Shown here one piece after another: positions 53,904-61,948 of a DNA stretch of 64,000 nucleotides. A program made the translations under genes and the position numbers. This DNA comes from Rhodospirillales bacterium (GTDB lineage Bacteria; Pseudomonadota; Alphaproteobacteria; Rhodospirillales; Casp-alpha2): the NCBI GenBank assembly GCA_017644185.1, contig JAEPMA010000009.1:62001-126000 (forward strand), written 5' to 3'. Position 1 is the stretch's first letter. Each line of letters starts with the position of its first letter. The notes under the pieces were generated by a model. The model was given only the letters and a program-made list of their open reading frames with translations, was not told the DNA's origin and searched no databases.

Positions 53904-54233
53904 TCAGCCGACGGTGATCTTGGACGTTTTCTCGTAGATCGATCCGTCGTCGTCAGTCCATTTGAAGGCAAACTCACCGCTTTCCTCGACCTTGGCGAAG
54001 AAAGACATGTACGGGTTCGCCGAAATGGCGGGGTGCCAGTCGGCGGTGAACACCGGCTTGCCGTTGAAGGTCACTTCCATCTTGTTGATGATGCTTCTGG
54101 GAATCAGCTTGCCGTCCTTACCTTTACGGCGGCCCGATTCCATATTGTGCGAGATCAGCGTCTTGATCTCGACCACGTCGCCTTTCGCAGCCTTTTTCGG
54201 GACACGAACGCGGGGTTTCACACCTTTAGCCAT
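53904..54233 (-). CDS. soxZ: SoxZ carrier partner
   Basis: The 109-residue immunoglobulin-like protein has no signal peptide of its own and is exported with SoxY. The start MAKGVKPRVRVPKKAAKG and the segment KTLISHNMESGRRKG are typical of SoxZ. It forms the SoxYZ heterodimer that carries the substrate through the cycle. It lies 21 bases after soxY. Confidence 0.95.
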   Translation of the reverse strand: MAKGVKPRVRVPKKAAKGDVVEIKTLISHNMESGRRKGKDGKLIPRSIINKMEVTFNGKPVFTADWHPAISANPYMSFFAKVEESGEFAFKWTDDDGSIYEKTSKITVG

Positions 54234-54254
54234 GATACTCTCCTTTATCTCGCG

Positions 54255-54737
54255 TCAGCCGCCGCAGCCGCCGATGGTGACTTTGACTTCCTGTTGCGCT
54301 CTGAAAACGCTGCCGTCGCTCATTTCCGCGACTGCAACGATGTTCTGGGTGCCGGCGAGGCGGATACGCGTTGCCGCCGAGGCCTTGCCGCTCATCGGCG
54401 TGAAGTGCAGCGAAGCCACATCGGGTGCCGGGTTGCCGTCGGCAAACAGGTGAACCGTCTTGACGTAATTGTCGGCGGTCATCGGGCTGTCGACGCTGAC
54501 GCCGACCGGCACGGTGTTACCGTTTTCGGCGATCTGCGGCAGTTCGAGGGTGATCTTGCCCTCGGCCGGTTTCTTGTCACCGATCAGTTTCATGACCGCT
54601 TCATCGACCATCTTCTGATCGGCGTTCGCGGTGCCGCTTTTCAGGACGACACCACCGGCGGCAACAATCGTCGCCCCGGCCGCCAGCAACAGCGCCTCGC
54701 GGCGCGTCATTGCTGAGAGTGCTTGTTTCGTGGACAT
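54255..54737 (-). CDS. soxY: SoxY sulfur carrier protein
   Basis: The 160-residue protein has a twin-arginine-like signal (TRREALLLAAGATIVAAGG) and the essential C-terminal swinging arm GGCGG, whose Cys binds the sulfur intermediates. The preceding KVTIGGCGG matches all known SoxY. It is exported in complex with SoxZ. Confidence 0.96.
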   Translation of the reverse strand: MSTKQALSAMTRREALLLAAGATIVAAGGVVLKSGTANADQKMVDEAVMKLIGDKKPAEGKITLELPQIAENGNTVPVGVSVDSPMTADNYVKTVHLFADGNPAPDVASLHFTPMSGKASAATRIRLAGTQNIVAVAEMSDGSVFRAQQEVKVTIGGCGG

Positions 54738-54759
54738 GTTTGTTCCTCTTGCTTCGTGC

Positions 54760-55212
54760 TTATTTGAGGGTCTTCAGATAGGCCACCACGTCCTCGACCT
54801 CTTGTGCGGTCAGGATCGGTTTGCCTTTGAATTTATCCGACACCAGATGAAGCCCTTCCGTACGGTAGAACCCCGGCATAATGGTGTCCGGGTTGATCTC
54901 CTTGGCGTTGACCACCTGAAGACGCAGCTGCGGTTCTTCGTAGCGTTCCGCAACACCGTCCAATGACGGGCCGATCTCACCGTGGAATGGATGGGCCGAC
55001 AGTTTCGTCACCTGATGACAGGCCAGGCAGTTGCCGAGCTTGCGGTTAACGAAGGCCTTCTCCCCCGCCTCGGGGTCGCCAGCCTTACCGGTCAAGGATT
55101 TAGGTATTCCGTATTCGACGACTTTGTACTTAACAAGGTCGCCAGCATAGGCCGAACCCGCCAGCAGAACTGCAGCGGCAACGGCCGGTATCAATGATTT
55201 GAAACTTGGCAT
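54760..55212 (-). CDS. soxX: SoxX monoheme cytochrome c
   Basis: The 150-residue exported cytochrome has a signal peptide (1 to about 23) and a single heme site CLACH in NRKLGNCLACHQVTK. C-terminal PGFYRTEGLHLV carries the axial region. It receives two electrons from SoxA during thiosulfate conjugation. It is the first gene of soxXYZAB, with a repeat-flanked promoter upstream. Confidence 0.94.
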   Translation of the reverse strand: MPSFKSLIPAVAAAVLLAGSAYAGDLVKYKVVEYGIPKSLTGKAGDPEAGEKAFVNRKLGNCLACHQVTKLSAHPFHGEIGPSLDGVAERYEEPQLRLQVVNAKEINPDTIMPGFYRTEGLHLVSDKFKGKPILTAQEVEDVVAYLKTLK

Positions 55213-55323
55213 AGGGCTATCGCCTCCCGTAAATGTGCCTCATTCAGGAGCGATCTTTCCCCTTGCTTACGGAACCGTCGTGCACTGCCCGTGCAATAAC
55301 GATCGTCGCTCCCCTGTCATAAT

Positions 55324-55366
55324 CATATTCAAAAAATATTATATATCAACATTGAATATGAATATG
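55324..55366 (-). promoter_or_regulatory. soxX promoter region with CATATTC-N23-GAATATG operator
   Basis: CATATTC (55324-55330) and GAATATG (55354-55360) are separated by exactly 23 bases, as at soxC. The second arm is duplicated in tandem (55360-55366). The minus-strand TATAAT (55343-55338) sits between the arms. There is no good -35, so an activator or the duplicated arm may matter. Confidence 0.68.
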
Positions 55367-55378
55367 TCTCACCCACCT

Positions 55379-55762
55379 TTAGTTTGGACAGGGTTCGGGG
55401 AGTTTGACAAGTTCCCGTGCCAAAAGCGGCCAGAAAAATTCCTCGCCCGGATAACCGACCAGCCTGGATATTTCCTTGCCGTTATCAACGACAACGAATG
55501 TCGGGGTGAAAACGATGGGGGAAATATCGGTCAGGTCCGCGGGAAGCGGCTCGTCGATATCAACGCGGCGCAGCGGTGCGCAGGCCGCTTCCGGCGTATT
55601 CGGATACACCGGCCCGATCTCCGCATGCCATCGCAGGCACCACGGACAGCTCTTGGTTTCGAACATGACCAGCTCCGCGCTATCGGCCGCCAACGTCCAA
55701 AACGCCAGCATCAGCGCGATTGCGAAACCCGGCCATCGGGATAGGATCGATTTCATGCCCAT
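55379..55762 (-). CDS. soxS: SoxS periplasmic thiol-disulfide protein
   Basis: The 127-residue exported protein has a hydrophobic signal (about 10-28) and a small thioredoxin fold with CPWC in FETKSCPWCLRWH. SoxS reactivates SoxYZ by reduction of its Cys. Length and motif match. It ends 166 bases before soxX and is divergent from soxF. A weak ribosome site makes the start (ATG 55762 or 55756) uncertain by two residues. Confidence 0.85.
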   Translation of the reverse strand: MGMKSILSRWPGFAIALMLAFWTLAADSAELVMFETKSCPWCLRWHAEIGPVYPNTPEAACAPLRRVDIDEPLPADLTDISPIVFTPTFVVVDNGKEISRLVGYPGEEFFWPLLARELVKLPEPCPN

Positions 55763-55828
55763 GCTGCGGATATATCAGTTTATTGATCCGGCGCCACAAG
55801 TCCGGCGACGAAGTGTATCGGAAATGAC

Positions 55829-57112
55829 ATGACCAAGTTGTCTCTCAATCGACGTGACATGATGCTCACCGGGGCCGCGTTCGTCGCGGCCGCCGGCCCG
55901 GCGTTGGCGGGGGGCGGCCCCGCGCTGGCGTCGGATAAATTGCGCATTGCGGTCATTGGAGGCGGTTTCGGCGGTGCGGCGGCAGCGCGCGCGACGAAGG
56001 CGGCTTTCCCCAACGCCCAGGTAACGCTGCTGACCGATCAGGCGAGTTTCTGGATGTGTCCCGGCAGCAACTCGGTAATCGCCGGTCACACCGCCCTCGC
56101 ATCGATCGAGGTCGGCTACGACGTGATCAAGACCCACGGGATCGAGGTCGCCCATGATCCCGCCACCGGGATCGACGCGGACAAGCACGAGGTGGCCACA
56201 CAAAGCGGCCGCAAGATCGGTTACGACAAACTGATCCTGTCGCCGGGTGTGGCGCTCGACTACGGCTCTATCGAGGGCATATCCCACGATACCGTTGATC
56301 GTGTGCCCCACGCCTGGAAGGCCGGCCCGCAAACGGATCTTCTGCGGCGCCAGTTGCAGGCGATACCGGATGACGGCCTGTTCGTGATGACTATGCCGCC
56401 GGCCCCTTACCGCTGCCCCCCGGCCCCCGCCGAGCGCGCGTGTCTGGTCGCCGATTATCTCAAGAAACACAAACCCGGTGCGCGGCTGCTGATCCTCGAC
56501 GCCAAGGACGAGTTCCCGTTTCAGGATCTCTTCACCGAAGCCTGGGACGCGCTCTATCCCAACATTATCGAATACCGCTCCATCGCCGACGATGGCGTGG
56601 TGCGCGAGGTCGATCCGGAAACACTGACCGCGTTCACGGACTTCGAAGAGATCAAGGCGGACGTGCTCAACGTCATTCCCCCACAAACTGCGGGCAAGAT
56701 CGCTATCGACGCCGGGGCGGCGGACGAAACCGGATGGTGCCCGGTGGATATTCGCACGTTCGCCTCGACCCTTTTGCCGGATGTCTATGTTATCGGCGAT
56801 GCCGCGTTCGCCGATCCGCTCCCCAAGGCGGGATCGACCGCCGCCAGTCAGGCGCGCGTTGCAATCTCGGCCATCGCCGCCGAATTGGCGGGCGATCCTG
56901 TCCCCACGCCGTCTTGGATTGCCAACTGTTACTCCCTCGCCGCCCCCGACTACGGCGTGCGCCTGGGTGCCACCTACATATTCGAAGACGACCACGTGGT
57001 ACGCGACACCACCAACTTCTCCGAACTCGGCGCGCCGATGGATGAGCGCCAGGCCGACGCCGAGTTCACGGAAGCCTGGCTCAAACAGATCAAGCACGAG
57101 ATCTGGGGCTGA
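55829..57112 (+). CDS. soxF: SoxF, FCSD-type flavoprotein sulfide dehydrogenase subunit
   Basis: The 427-residue FAD protein has a twin-arginine signal (NRRDMMLTGAAFVAAAGPALA), the dinucleotide loop VIGGGFGGAAAA and the redox/FAD-linking Cys region FWMCPGSNSV. VYVIGDAAFADPLPKAGSTAASQARV is the FAD-binding end of the family. In Paracoccus SoxF has sulfide dehydrogenase activity and helps reactivate Sox proteins. The partner cytochrome SoxE is not adjacent, so it may act alone or with another cytochrome. Confidence 0.92.
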   Translation: MTKLSLNRRDMMLTGAAFVAAAGPALAGGGPALASDKLRIAVIGGGFGGAAAARATKAAFPNAQVTLLTDQASFWMCPGSNSVIAGHTALASIEVGYDVIKTHGIEVAHDPATGIDADKHEVATQSGRKIGYDKLILSPGVALDYGSIEGISHDTVDRVPHAWKAGPQTDLLRRQLQAIPDDGLFVMTMPPAPYRCPPAPAERACLVADYLKKHKPGARLLILDAKDEFPFQDLFTEAWDALYPNIIEYRSIADDGVVREVDPETLTAFTDFEEIKADVLNVIPPQTAGKIAIDAGAADETGWCPVDIRTFASTLLPDVYVIGDAAFADPLPKAGSTAASQARVAISAIAAELAGDPVPTPSWIANCYSLAAPDYGVRLGATYIFEDDHVVRDTTNFSELGAPMDERQADAEFTEAWLKQIKHEIWG

Positions 57113-57114
57113 TC

Positions 57115-58065
57115 TCATTCGAATTCCATCTGCACGAAGACCCGCCCGGCGTTGCGTGTCGCCAGTTCGTCGAACGTATCCAGATGTTTGTACGGTGACT
57201 GATCGACGTAATACGCCTTTTCGAGCGTGCCGCCGTTTTCCAGATGCTCGGCGATCTTACCCCTTAAATAGACCAGGTAATCGTGCGTGTAGCGGCGGAC
57301 CTGCGCCATGTTGGTCGGGTGGCCGTGGCCGGGAATGACGTACGTCGCCTTTAAAGCTTCGAAAGGCCCTTCCCAGGTTTCGACCCAGGCCTTGGTGCCG
57401 GTCTCGTCGAAAATCGGTAGAAGGCGTTCGTGAAATGCCATGTCGCCGGCGATGACCAGGGACTGTTCGGGTAGCCAAACCTGAATATCGCCGGGGCTAT
57501 GGGCGGGGCCGAGGTGAAGGACTTCGATCCGGAAGTCGCCCATCTCGATCACTTTCTTATCCTCGAACGTTTCGGTCGGCCCCTGGATTTTGGTCCCCTC
57601 GGCACGATCCTTGAGGCGCGCCTTGGCGCTGTCGAGGATCTGCCGGGCGCGGTCGTCGAACTCGTGCTTGGCGTCGACGTGAGCGAGGATCGGGACGTCA
57701 TGCTCGATCCAATAGCTGTTACCCAGCATGGCATGGCCCTGCCCGTTCTCGTTGATGACCAGCTTCACCGGCTGGTCGGTGATCTTCTTGATCTCGTCGT
57801 GGAGCGCCTTGGCCAGAAGATAAGCGCCCCCACCGTTGACGACGATGACGCCGTCGCCCGTGACGATGAAACTCAGGTTATTGTTGTGGCCGCAGTTGTC
57901 GTACGTCGGTGGCGAGGTTGCACCGATCGCCGACCAGACGTGCGGGATCACCTCGACCGGTTTCGAATACAGCATCGAGCCCGGGTACTGGTCCGGGATG
58001 TCCTGACTGGCGAGAGCTGTGCTTGCCAGTGAAACGGCAAACAGAAACGAGATAAGCGTGCGCAT
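57115..58065 (-). CDS. soxH: SoxH-like metallo-beta-lactamase-fold protein with altered metal motif
   Basis: The 316-residue exported protein has a signal peptide (1-19) and an MBL fold. The usual HxHxDH motif aligns with the segment NENGQGHAMLGN, so the first three ligand positions read Asn, Gln and His and the fourth Ala. The later ligands appear kept: LGPAHSPGD, VIAGD and PGHGHP. This fits one metal site at most. Its place beside soxF matches soxH of Paracoccus, whose function is not essential for thiosulfate oxidation and not well known. It is convergent with soxF, two bases apart. Confidence 0.8.
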   Translation of the reverse strand: MRTLISFLFAVSLASTALASQDIPDQYPGSMLYSKPVEVIPHVWSAIGATSPPTYDNCGHNNNLSFIVTGDGVIVVNGGGAYLLAKALHDEIKKITDQPVKLVINENGQGHAMLGNSYWIEHDVPILAHVDAKHEFDDRARQILDSAKARLKDRAEGTKIQGPTETFEDKKVIEMGDFRIEVLHLGPAHSPGDIQVWLPEQSLVIAGDMAFHERLLPIFDETGTKAWVETWEGPFEALKATYVIPGHGHPTNMAQVRRYTHDYLVYLRGKIAEHLENGGTLEKAYYVDQSPYKHLDTFDELATRNAGRVFVQMEFE

Positions 58066-58129
58066 GTTGTCCTCCCCTTATCGGGAGTATGACGCAACAC
58101 TTAAGAAAAATCGAATATGAAAATCGGGC

Positions 58130-59212
58130 TTATTCAGCCGGCTGGACCTTGGCCGGGCGCGCGCCGAATTCACGGCGCACGAGGATGTCGCCGATCCCCG
58201 CCCCGACGACGATCGAGACCACCGCCAGGATCGAGCCCACCGAGAGCGTGCTGAGACCGGAAAGCCCCTCACCCACCGTGCAGCCCAGGGCGAGGATGCC
58301 GCCGAAGCCCATCAGCGCGCCACCAAGGGTGTAGCGCAACAACTGGTGCGGGGTCTCAAACCCCTGCAGTTCCCATTCCCCACGGCTGACAGCGATGGCG
58401 AACGACCCGAGGATGACCCCCCCGACGGCGACAATCCCGAAATCGGCAGAGGCGCCGGTGTAGGTCATCAGATACTGGATGGCATTCCCGACCGGCGCGG
58501 TGAAGGTCAGCGATTCCGTCCGCACCGGTTCGAACTCGTCGAAGCCGATGACCCCGGTGACGTACCAACCCGCCGCGATCAACGCGCCGACACCCAAGCC
58601 GGTCAGTGCAGGCCAGGTGCGGTTATCGATCCCGTTACGGACCAACATAATCACCGCCACGGCAATCAGAAGGCCCGCAACCACAAGCGGCAGGAATTCC
58701 GAGCCGCCCGACAACGCGGCGAGGGATTGTGAGTCGTAACCGAGCGCGGAAAGATCAATCGTCCCGATCGCTTCGAGCGACGTGCGCGGGACCGCGAGGA
58801 TACCGCGGAGCGTCATGTAAGCGACGATCCCCAGCACCGACAGCACGACCGCCGAGCGGAGGTTCCCACTCGCCAGAAGGACCATGTGCCGGGCACCGCA
58901 GCCGCGCGCCAGGATCATGCCGATCCCAAACAGCACCCCACCGACGATCAGCGTCAGCCACATCAGGCTCGACGACAGATAAACGCTTCCCGAAAGGTCG
59001 ACGACCCCGGACCAGACCATGATCTGTGTCGCGGCAACCGCCGTCGCGATGGCGACCGCCCAGGCACGCACCTGAAAACCGACCCGCCGCGCCAGCAGCT
59101 CAAGCACCGCCGAGCGGAAGCAAAAGGCGCTCAGCCTTGCAATCGCACCGAAGCCGGCGCCGACAACAAGGGCGCCGATCAAAAGGGCTGTGCGGGGTTC
59201 GAGTTCACTCAT
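58130..59212 (-). CDS. soxT: SoxT, YeeE/YedE-type thiosulfate or sulfur transporter
   Basis: The 360-residue membrane protein has about nine helices with YeeE-type conserved cysteines in SAFCFRSAV, ARGCGARHMV and ALGCTVGEGLSG. These line the thiosulfate path in YeeE of Spirochaeta. Position upstream of soxH on the same strand and in the sox region supports SoxT, proposed to import sulfur compounds for assimilation or for sensing by the cytoplasmic repressor. A candidate SqrR box lies 40 bases upstream. Confidence 0.88.
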   Translation of the reverse strand: MSELEPRTALLIGALVVGAGFGAIARLSAFCFRSAVLELLARRVGFQVRAWAVAIATAVAATQIMVWSGVVDLSGSVYLSSSLMWLTLIVGGVLFGIGMILARGCGARHMVLLASGNLRSAVVLSVLGIVAYMTLRGILAVPRTSLEAIGTIDLSALGYDSQSLAALSGGSEFLPLVVAGLLIAVAVIMLVRNGIDNRTWPALTGLGVGALIAAGWYVTGVIGFDEFEPVRTESLTFTAPVGNAIQYLMTYTGASADFGIVAVGGVILGSFAIAVSRGEWELQGFETPHQLLRYTLGGALMGFGGILALGCTVGEGLSGLSTLSVGSILAVVSIVVGAGIGDILVRREFGARPAKVQPAE

Positions 59213-59251
59213 AGTCTCTCTCTCATTCGTTCGGTGCAGTTTCTACAAAAT

Positions 59252-59271
59252 ATATTCATAAAATGCAATAT
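59252..59271. promoter_or_regulatory. SqrR-type box upstream of soxT: ATATTC-N8-CAATAT
   Basis: ATATTC (59252-59257), eight bases, CAATAT (59266-59271) is an inverted repeat with five of six positions paired. It lies 40 bases upstream of soxT in an AT-rich stretch that also contains CATATG at 59283 and AACATATTT at 59304. Confidence 0.45.
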
Positions 59272-59390
59272 AAAACTCTTTCCATATGTGAAATACACTT
59301 TTTAACATATTTTTTGTGTTGTTATATCTTGATCCTGCGCCCGGCAGCGCCATGTTTATAAAAGCCGCTGAAACCCGGGATGCCCGCCAC

Positions 59391-60233
59391 ATGACCGAAA
59401 CCCTCCCCGAAGTTGCCGTCCGCGATGCCCCTCCTGAAATTGCCGCGATCTATGACCGCATCATGGAAACCACGGGGGTCGGGTCACCGGCGCTGATCTA
59501 CCGGCACTTCGCGGTTTATCCGGGGTTATTGGAATGGGTGTGGGAAACGGTCGGCCCGGAACTGGAGAGCGGCCGCGCCCTGGCCCACGCCCTGGATGCC
59601 GTCCGCGCCACGAACGTGGTGCCCCTTCCCCCCGTCAGTCAGGCCGAAATGCGCTCAACGGGTGTCGATGAAGACGGTCAGGACATGATCGGCGCGATGC
59701 TGACGACCTACAACCGCATGAACCCGGTCAATCTAAGCCTGATCACCGCGATCCGCGATCTGATCGACCCGGCGGCCGAGACCGCTGAGACCCCGTCTCC
59801 CCTGCCGGAGATCCCGATCGCGCCCACGTTGACACCCGTCAAGCTGCCCGCCCCCATCGATCTGAATGCGATGCCGGTGCATGTCCGTGAGACGGTGCTG
59901 GCGTTATCCGCCGCGATCCCGAGCCCGGGCACGCAGGTGATCCCGACGCTTTACCGCCATCTCGCGATCTGGCCGGATTTCCTGATGCATCTGGCGCCGG
60001 GGTTGTTGGCGGCGATGCGCAAAGGCGAGGTCGAGGCGCGGATGAACGATCTGAACGCGAACATGCGCCCGTTGATCGATGACGTCGCTAGTCGCGCCAA
60101 GGGGGCCGCGCCCGCGCCGCTGGAAGACCCGGCGGCAATGGTCCGCACCCTCAACTCGTTTCTTTATACAATCCCACAGCTCGTCGTGGTCGGCACCGCG
60201 CTCAGGGCAGCGCTGCCGATTTACGACGCGTGA
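59391..60233 (+). CDS. DehI-like duplicated helical protein
   Basis: The 280-residue protein reads from the ATG at 59391 (MTETLPEVAV); GTG 59316 and ATG 59352 are alternative starts with no better site. It has two similar all-helical halves (GSPALIYRHFAVYPGLLEWVW and GTQVIPTLYRHLAIWPDFLMH) joined by a Pro-rich linker, as in group I haloacid dehalogenases (DehI family). The aspartate and other catalytic residues of DehI cannot be confirmed by eye, so dehalogenation is only a family label. It converges with the next gene (13-base overlap). Confidence 0.65.
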   Translation: MTETLPEVAVRDAPPEIAAIYDRIMETTGVGSPALIYRHFAVYPGLLEWVWETVGPELESGRALAHALDAVRATNVVPLPPVSQAEMRSTGVDEDGQDMIGAMLTTYNRMNPVNLSLITAIRDLIDPAAETAETPSPLPEIPIAPTLTPVKLPAPIDLNAMPVHVRETVLALSAAIPSPGTQVIPTLYRHLAIWPDFLMHLAPGLLAAMRKGEVEARMNDLNANMRPLIDDVASRAKGAAPAPLEDPAAMVRTLNSFLYTIPQLVVVGTALRAALPIYDA

Positions 60234-61846
60234 CCGGTCACGTTGTCGATCTTGGCCTGAGATACACTATCGACGCGCCGGAACGTCTCGGCGGACGCAC
60301 GTTGCCAGTGGATGGCGTATTCCGCCGGGCAATCGTCCCTGAGCAGTTGCCCCGGTTCGAGAGACAGCATCGACGTCCCACTCAAGTGCGGTTCGCGGAA
60401 GTTGATCATGTTGAGCGTGATCTCGTCGGGTCTGGTCAGTCCCATCGCCCCCAGCATCTCGGCGAACCCCAGCAAGGTGTTGCCGTGGAAATTGGCGACG
60501 CGCCTTGCCTTGTCGCCGACATGAAGTCCCGACTGACGCATCTGATCCTGGGTCGCGACCCCCGTCGGGCAGCGGTTTGTGTGACACGCGCGGGCCTGGA
60601 TGCAGCCGATCGAGAACATGAAACCGCGTGCCGAGTTGCACCAGTCCGCACCCAAGGCGAACGCGCGCGCCATATCGGCACCCGAGACGATCTTGCCGCT
60701 GGCGCCGATCTTGATCCGGTCACGAATACCCGCGCCGATCAGGGTCATGTTGACGAAGTGAAGACCATCCCGAAGCGGCAGACCGAGACTGTTCGAGAAC
60801 TCGACCGGCGCCGCGCCTGTGCCCCCCTCTTTCCCGTCGACGACGATGAAGTCCGGATAGCAGTCGCGTTCCAGCATCGCCTTGACGATGGCCATGAACT
60901 CGCGGCGATGCCCGACGCAGAGCTTAAACCCCACCGGCTTGCCGTCCGACAGGTCGCGGAGTTGCTGAATGAAATCGACAAGCCCCAGGGGCGTCGAAAA
61001 AGCGGAATGCGCGGCGGGCGAGATACAGTCGACGCCGACCGGCACGCCCCGCGCCTCGGCGATCTCTTCCGACACCTTCGCGCCCGGCAGCATACCGCCG
61101 TGACCGGGCTTGGCGCCCTGCGACAGCTTGATCTCGATCATCTTGATCTGCTCGTCGGCGGCTTTCTCTTTGAAAGTGTCGGCACAGAAGTGACCGTCTT
61201 TCGTCCGGCAGCCGAAGTATCCGGACCCGATCTCCCAGATGATGTCGCCGTTGTTCTCGCGGTGGTACTTGGATATCCCGCCCTCGCCCGTATCGTGCGC
61301 AAAGCCGCCCATCGCCGCCCCCCGGTTCAAAGCCGCGATGGCGTTGGCGCTCAGGGCGCCGAAGCTCATCGCCGAGACGTTAAAGAGGGAACAACTGTAG
61401 GGTTTCTTGCACGCCTCCCCACCGATGGTGATGCGGAGCGATTTCGGATCGACGTGCTCGGGCAGCATCGAGTGAGAGAAAAATGTATAGCCGGTGCTGT
61501 AGACGTCCTGTTGCGTCCCGAAGGGAATGGTCTGCAGTTCGTTCTTGGCGCGCTGATAAACCAGAGAGCGCTGCTCGCGGTTGAACGGAAACGCGTCCGC
61601 ATCGCTTTCGATCAGATATTGGCGGATTTCGGGGCGGATCCCCTCGAACAGCCAGCGCATGTGAGAGATGATCGGATAGTTGCGCCAGAGCGTGTGGCGC
61701 TCCTGTAGAAGATCGTAGATCCCCAGCAGCGTCAGCGGCCCGGTGACGGCCAATACCCACCAGCCGAAACCGACGCCGAAAACCAAAAGCAGGATGCCGA
61801 TCCCGGCACCGATACCGACGCCGTAAAATGCGAAAAACCTCCCCAT
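60221..61846 (-). CDS. FMN-binding glutamate synthase-family protein
   Basis: The 541-residue protein starts at ATG 61846, eight bases after GGGGAG. Two N-terminal membrane helices (about 3-45) are followed by the FMN/iron-sulfur barrel of glutamate synthase: AMSFGALSANAIAALNRGA, DGKEGGTGAAP and the 3Fe-4S cysteines in SIGCIQARACHTNRCPTGVATQ. It lacks the glutaminase domain, like archaeal-type or YerD-type GltB. Its electron donor and amine source are unknown; it may reductively aminate 2-oxoglutarate at the membrane. Confidence 0.87.
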   Translation of the reverse strand: MGRFFAFYGVGIGAGIGILLLVFGVGFGWWVLAVTGPLTLLGIYDLLQERHTLWRNYPIISHMRWLFEGIRPEIRQYLIESDADAFPFNREQRSLVYQRAKNELQTIPFGTQQDVYSTGYTFFSHSMLPEHVDPKSLRITIGGEACKKPYSCSLFNVSAMSFGALSANAIAALNRGAAMGGFAHDTGEGGISKYHRENNGDIIWEIGSGYFGCRTKDGHFCADTFKEKAADEQIKMIEIKLSQGAKPGHGGMLPGAKVSEEIAEARGVPVGVDCISPAAHSAFSTPLGLVDFIQQLRDLSDGKPVGFKLCVGHRREFMAIVKAMLERDCYPDFIVVDGKEGGTGAAPVEFSNSLGLPLRDGLHFVNMTLIGAGIRDRIKIGASGKIVSGADMARAFALGADWCNSARGFMFSIGCIQARACHTNRCPTGVATQDQMRQSGLHVGDKARRVANFHGNTLLGFAEMLGAMGLTRPDEITLNMINFREPHLSGTSMLSLEPGQLLRDDCPAEYAIHWQRASAETFRRVDSVSQAKIDNVTGHAS

Positions 61847-61948
61847 GGATGGTGCTCCCCTCTCCCCTGCCATGAACGTTCGCGATGTCCGACGTCAACC
61901 GGTCATCACGCGCACCTTATTTCATATGGGGAAAGCGGTGAAGAATTC

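Noticed and set aside
60230-61708. A 492-codon open frame antisense to the FMN glutamate synthase-like gene
   Set aside because: No domain signature; the sense protein has intact FMN and iron-sulfur motifs.
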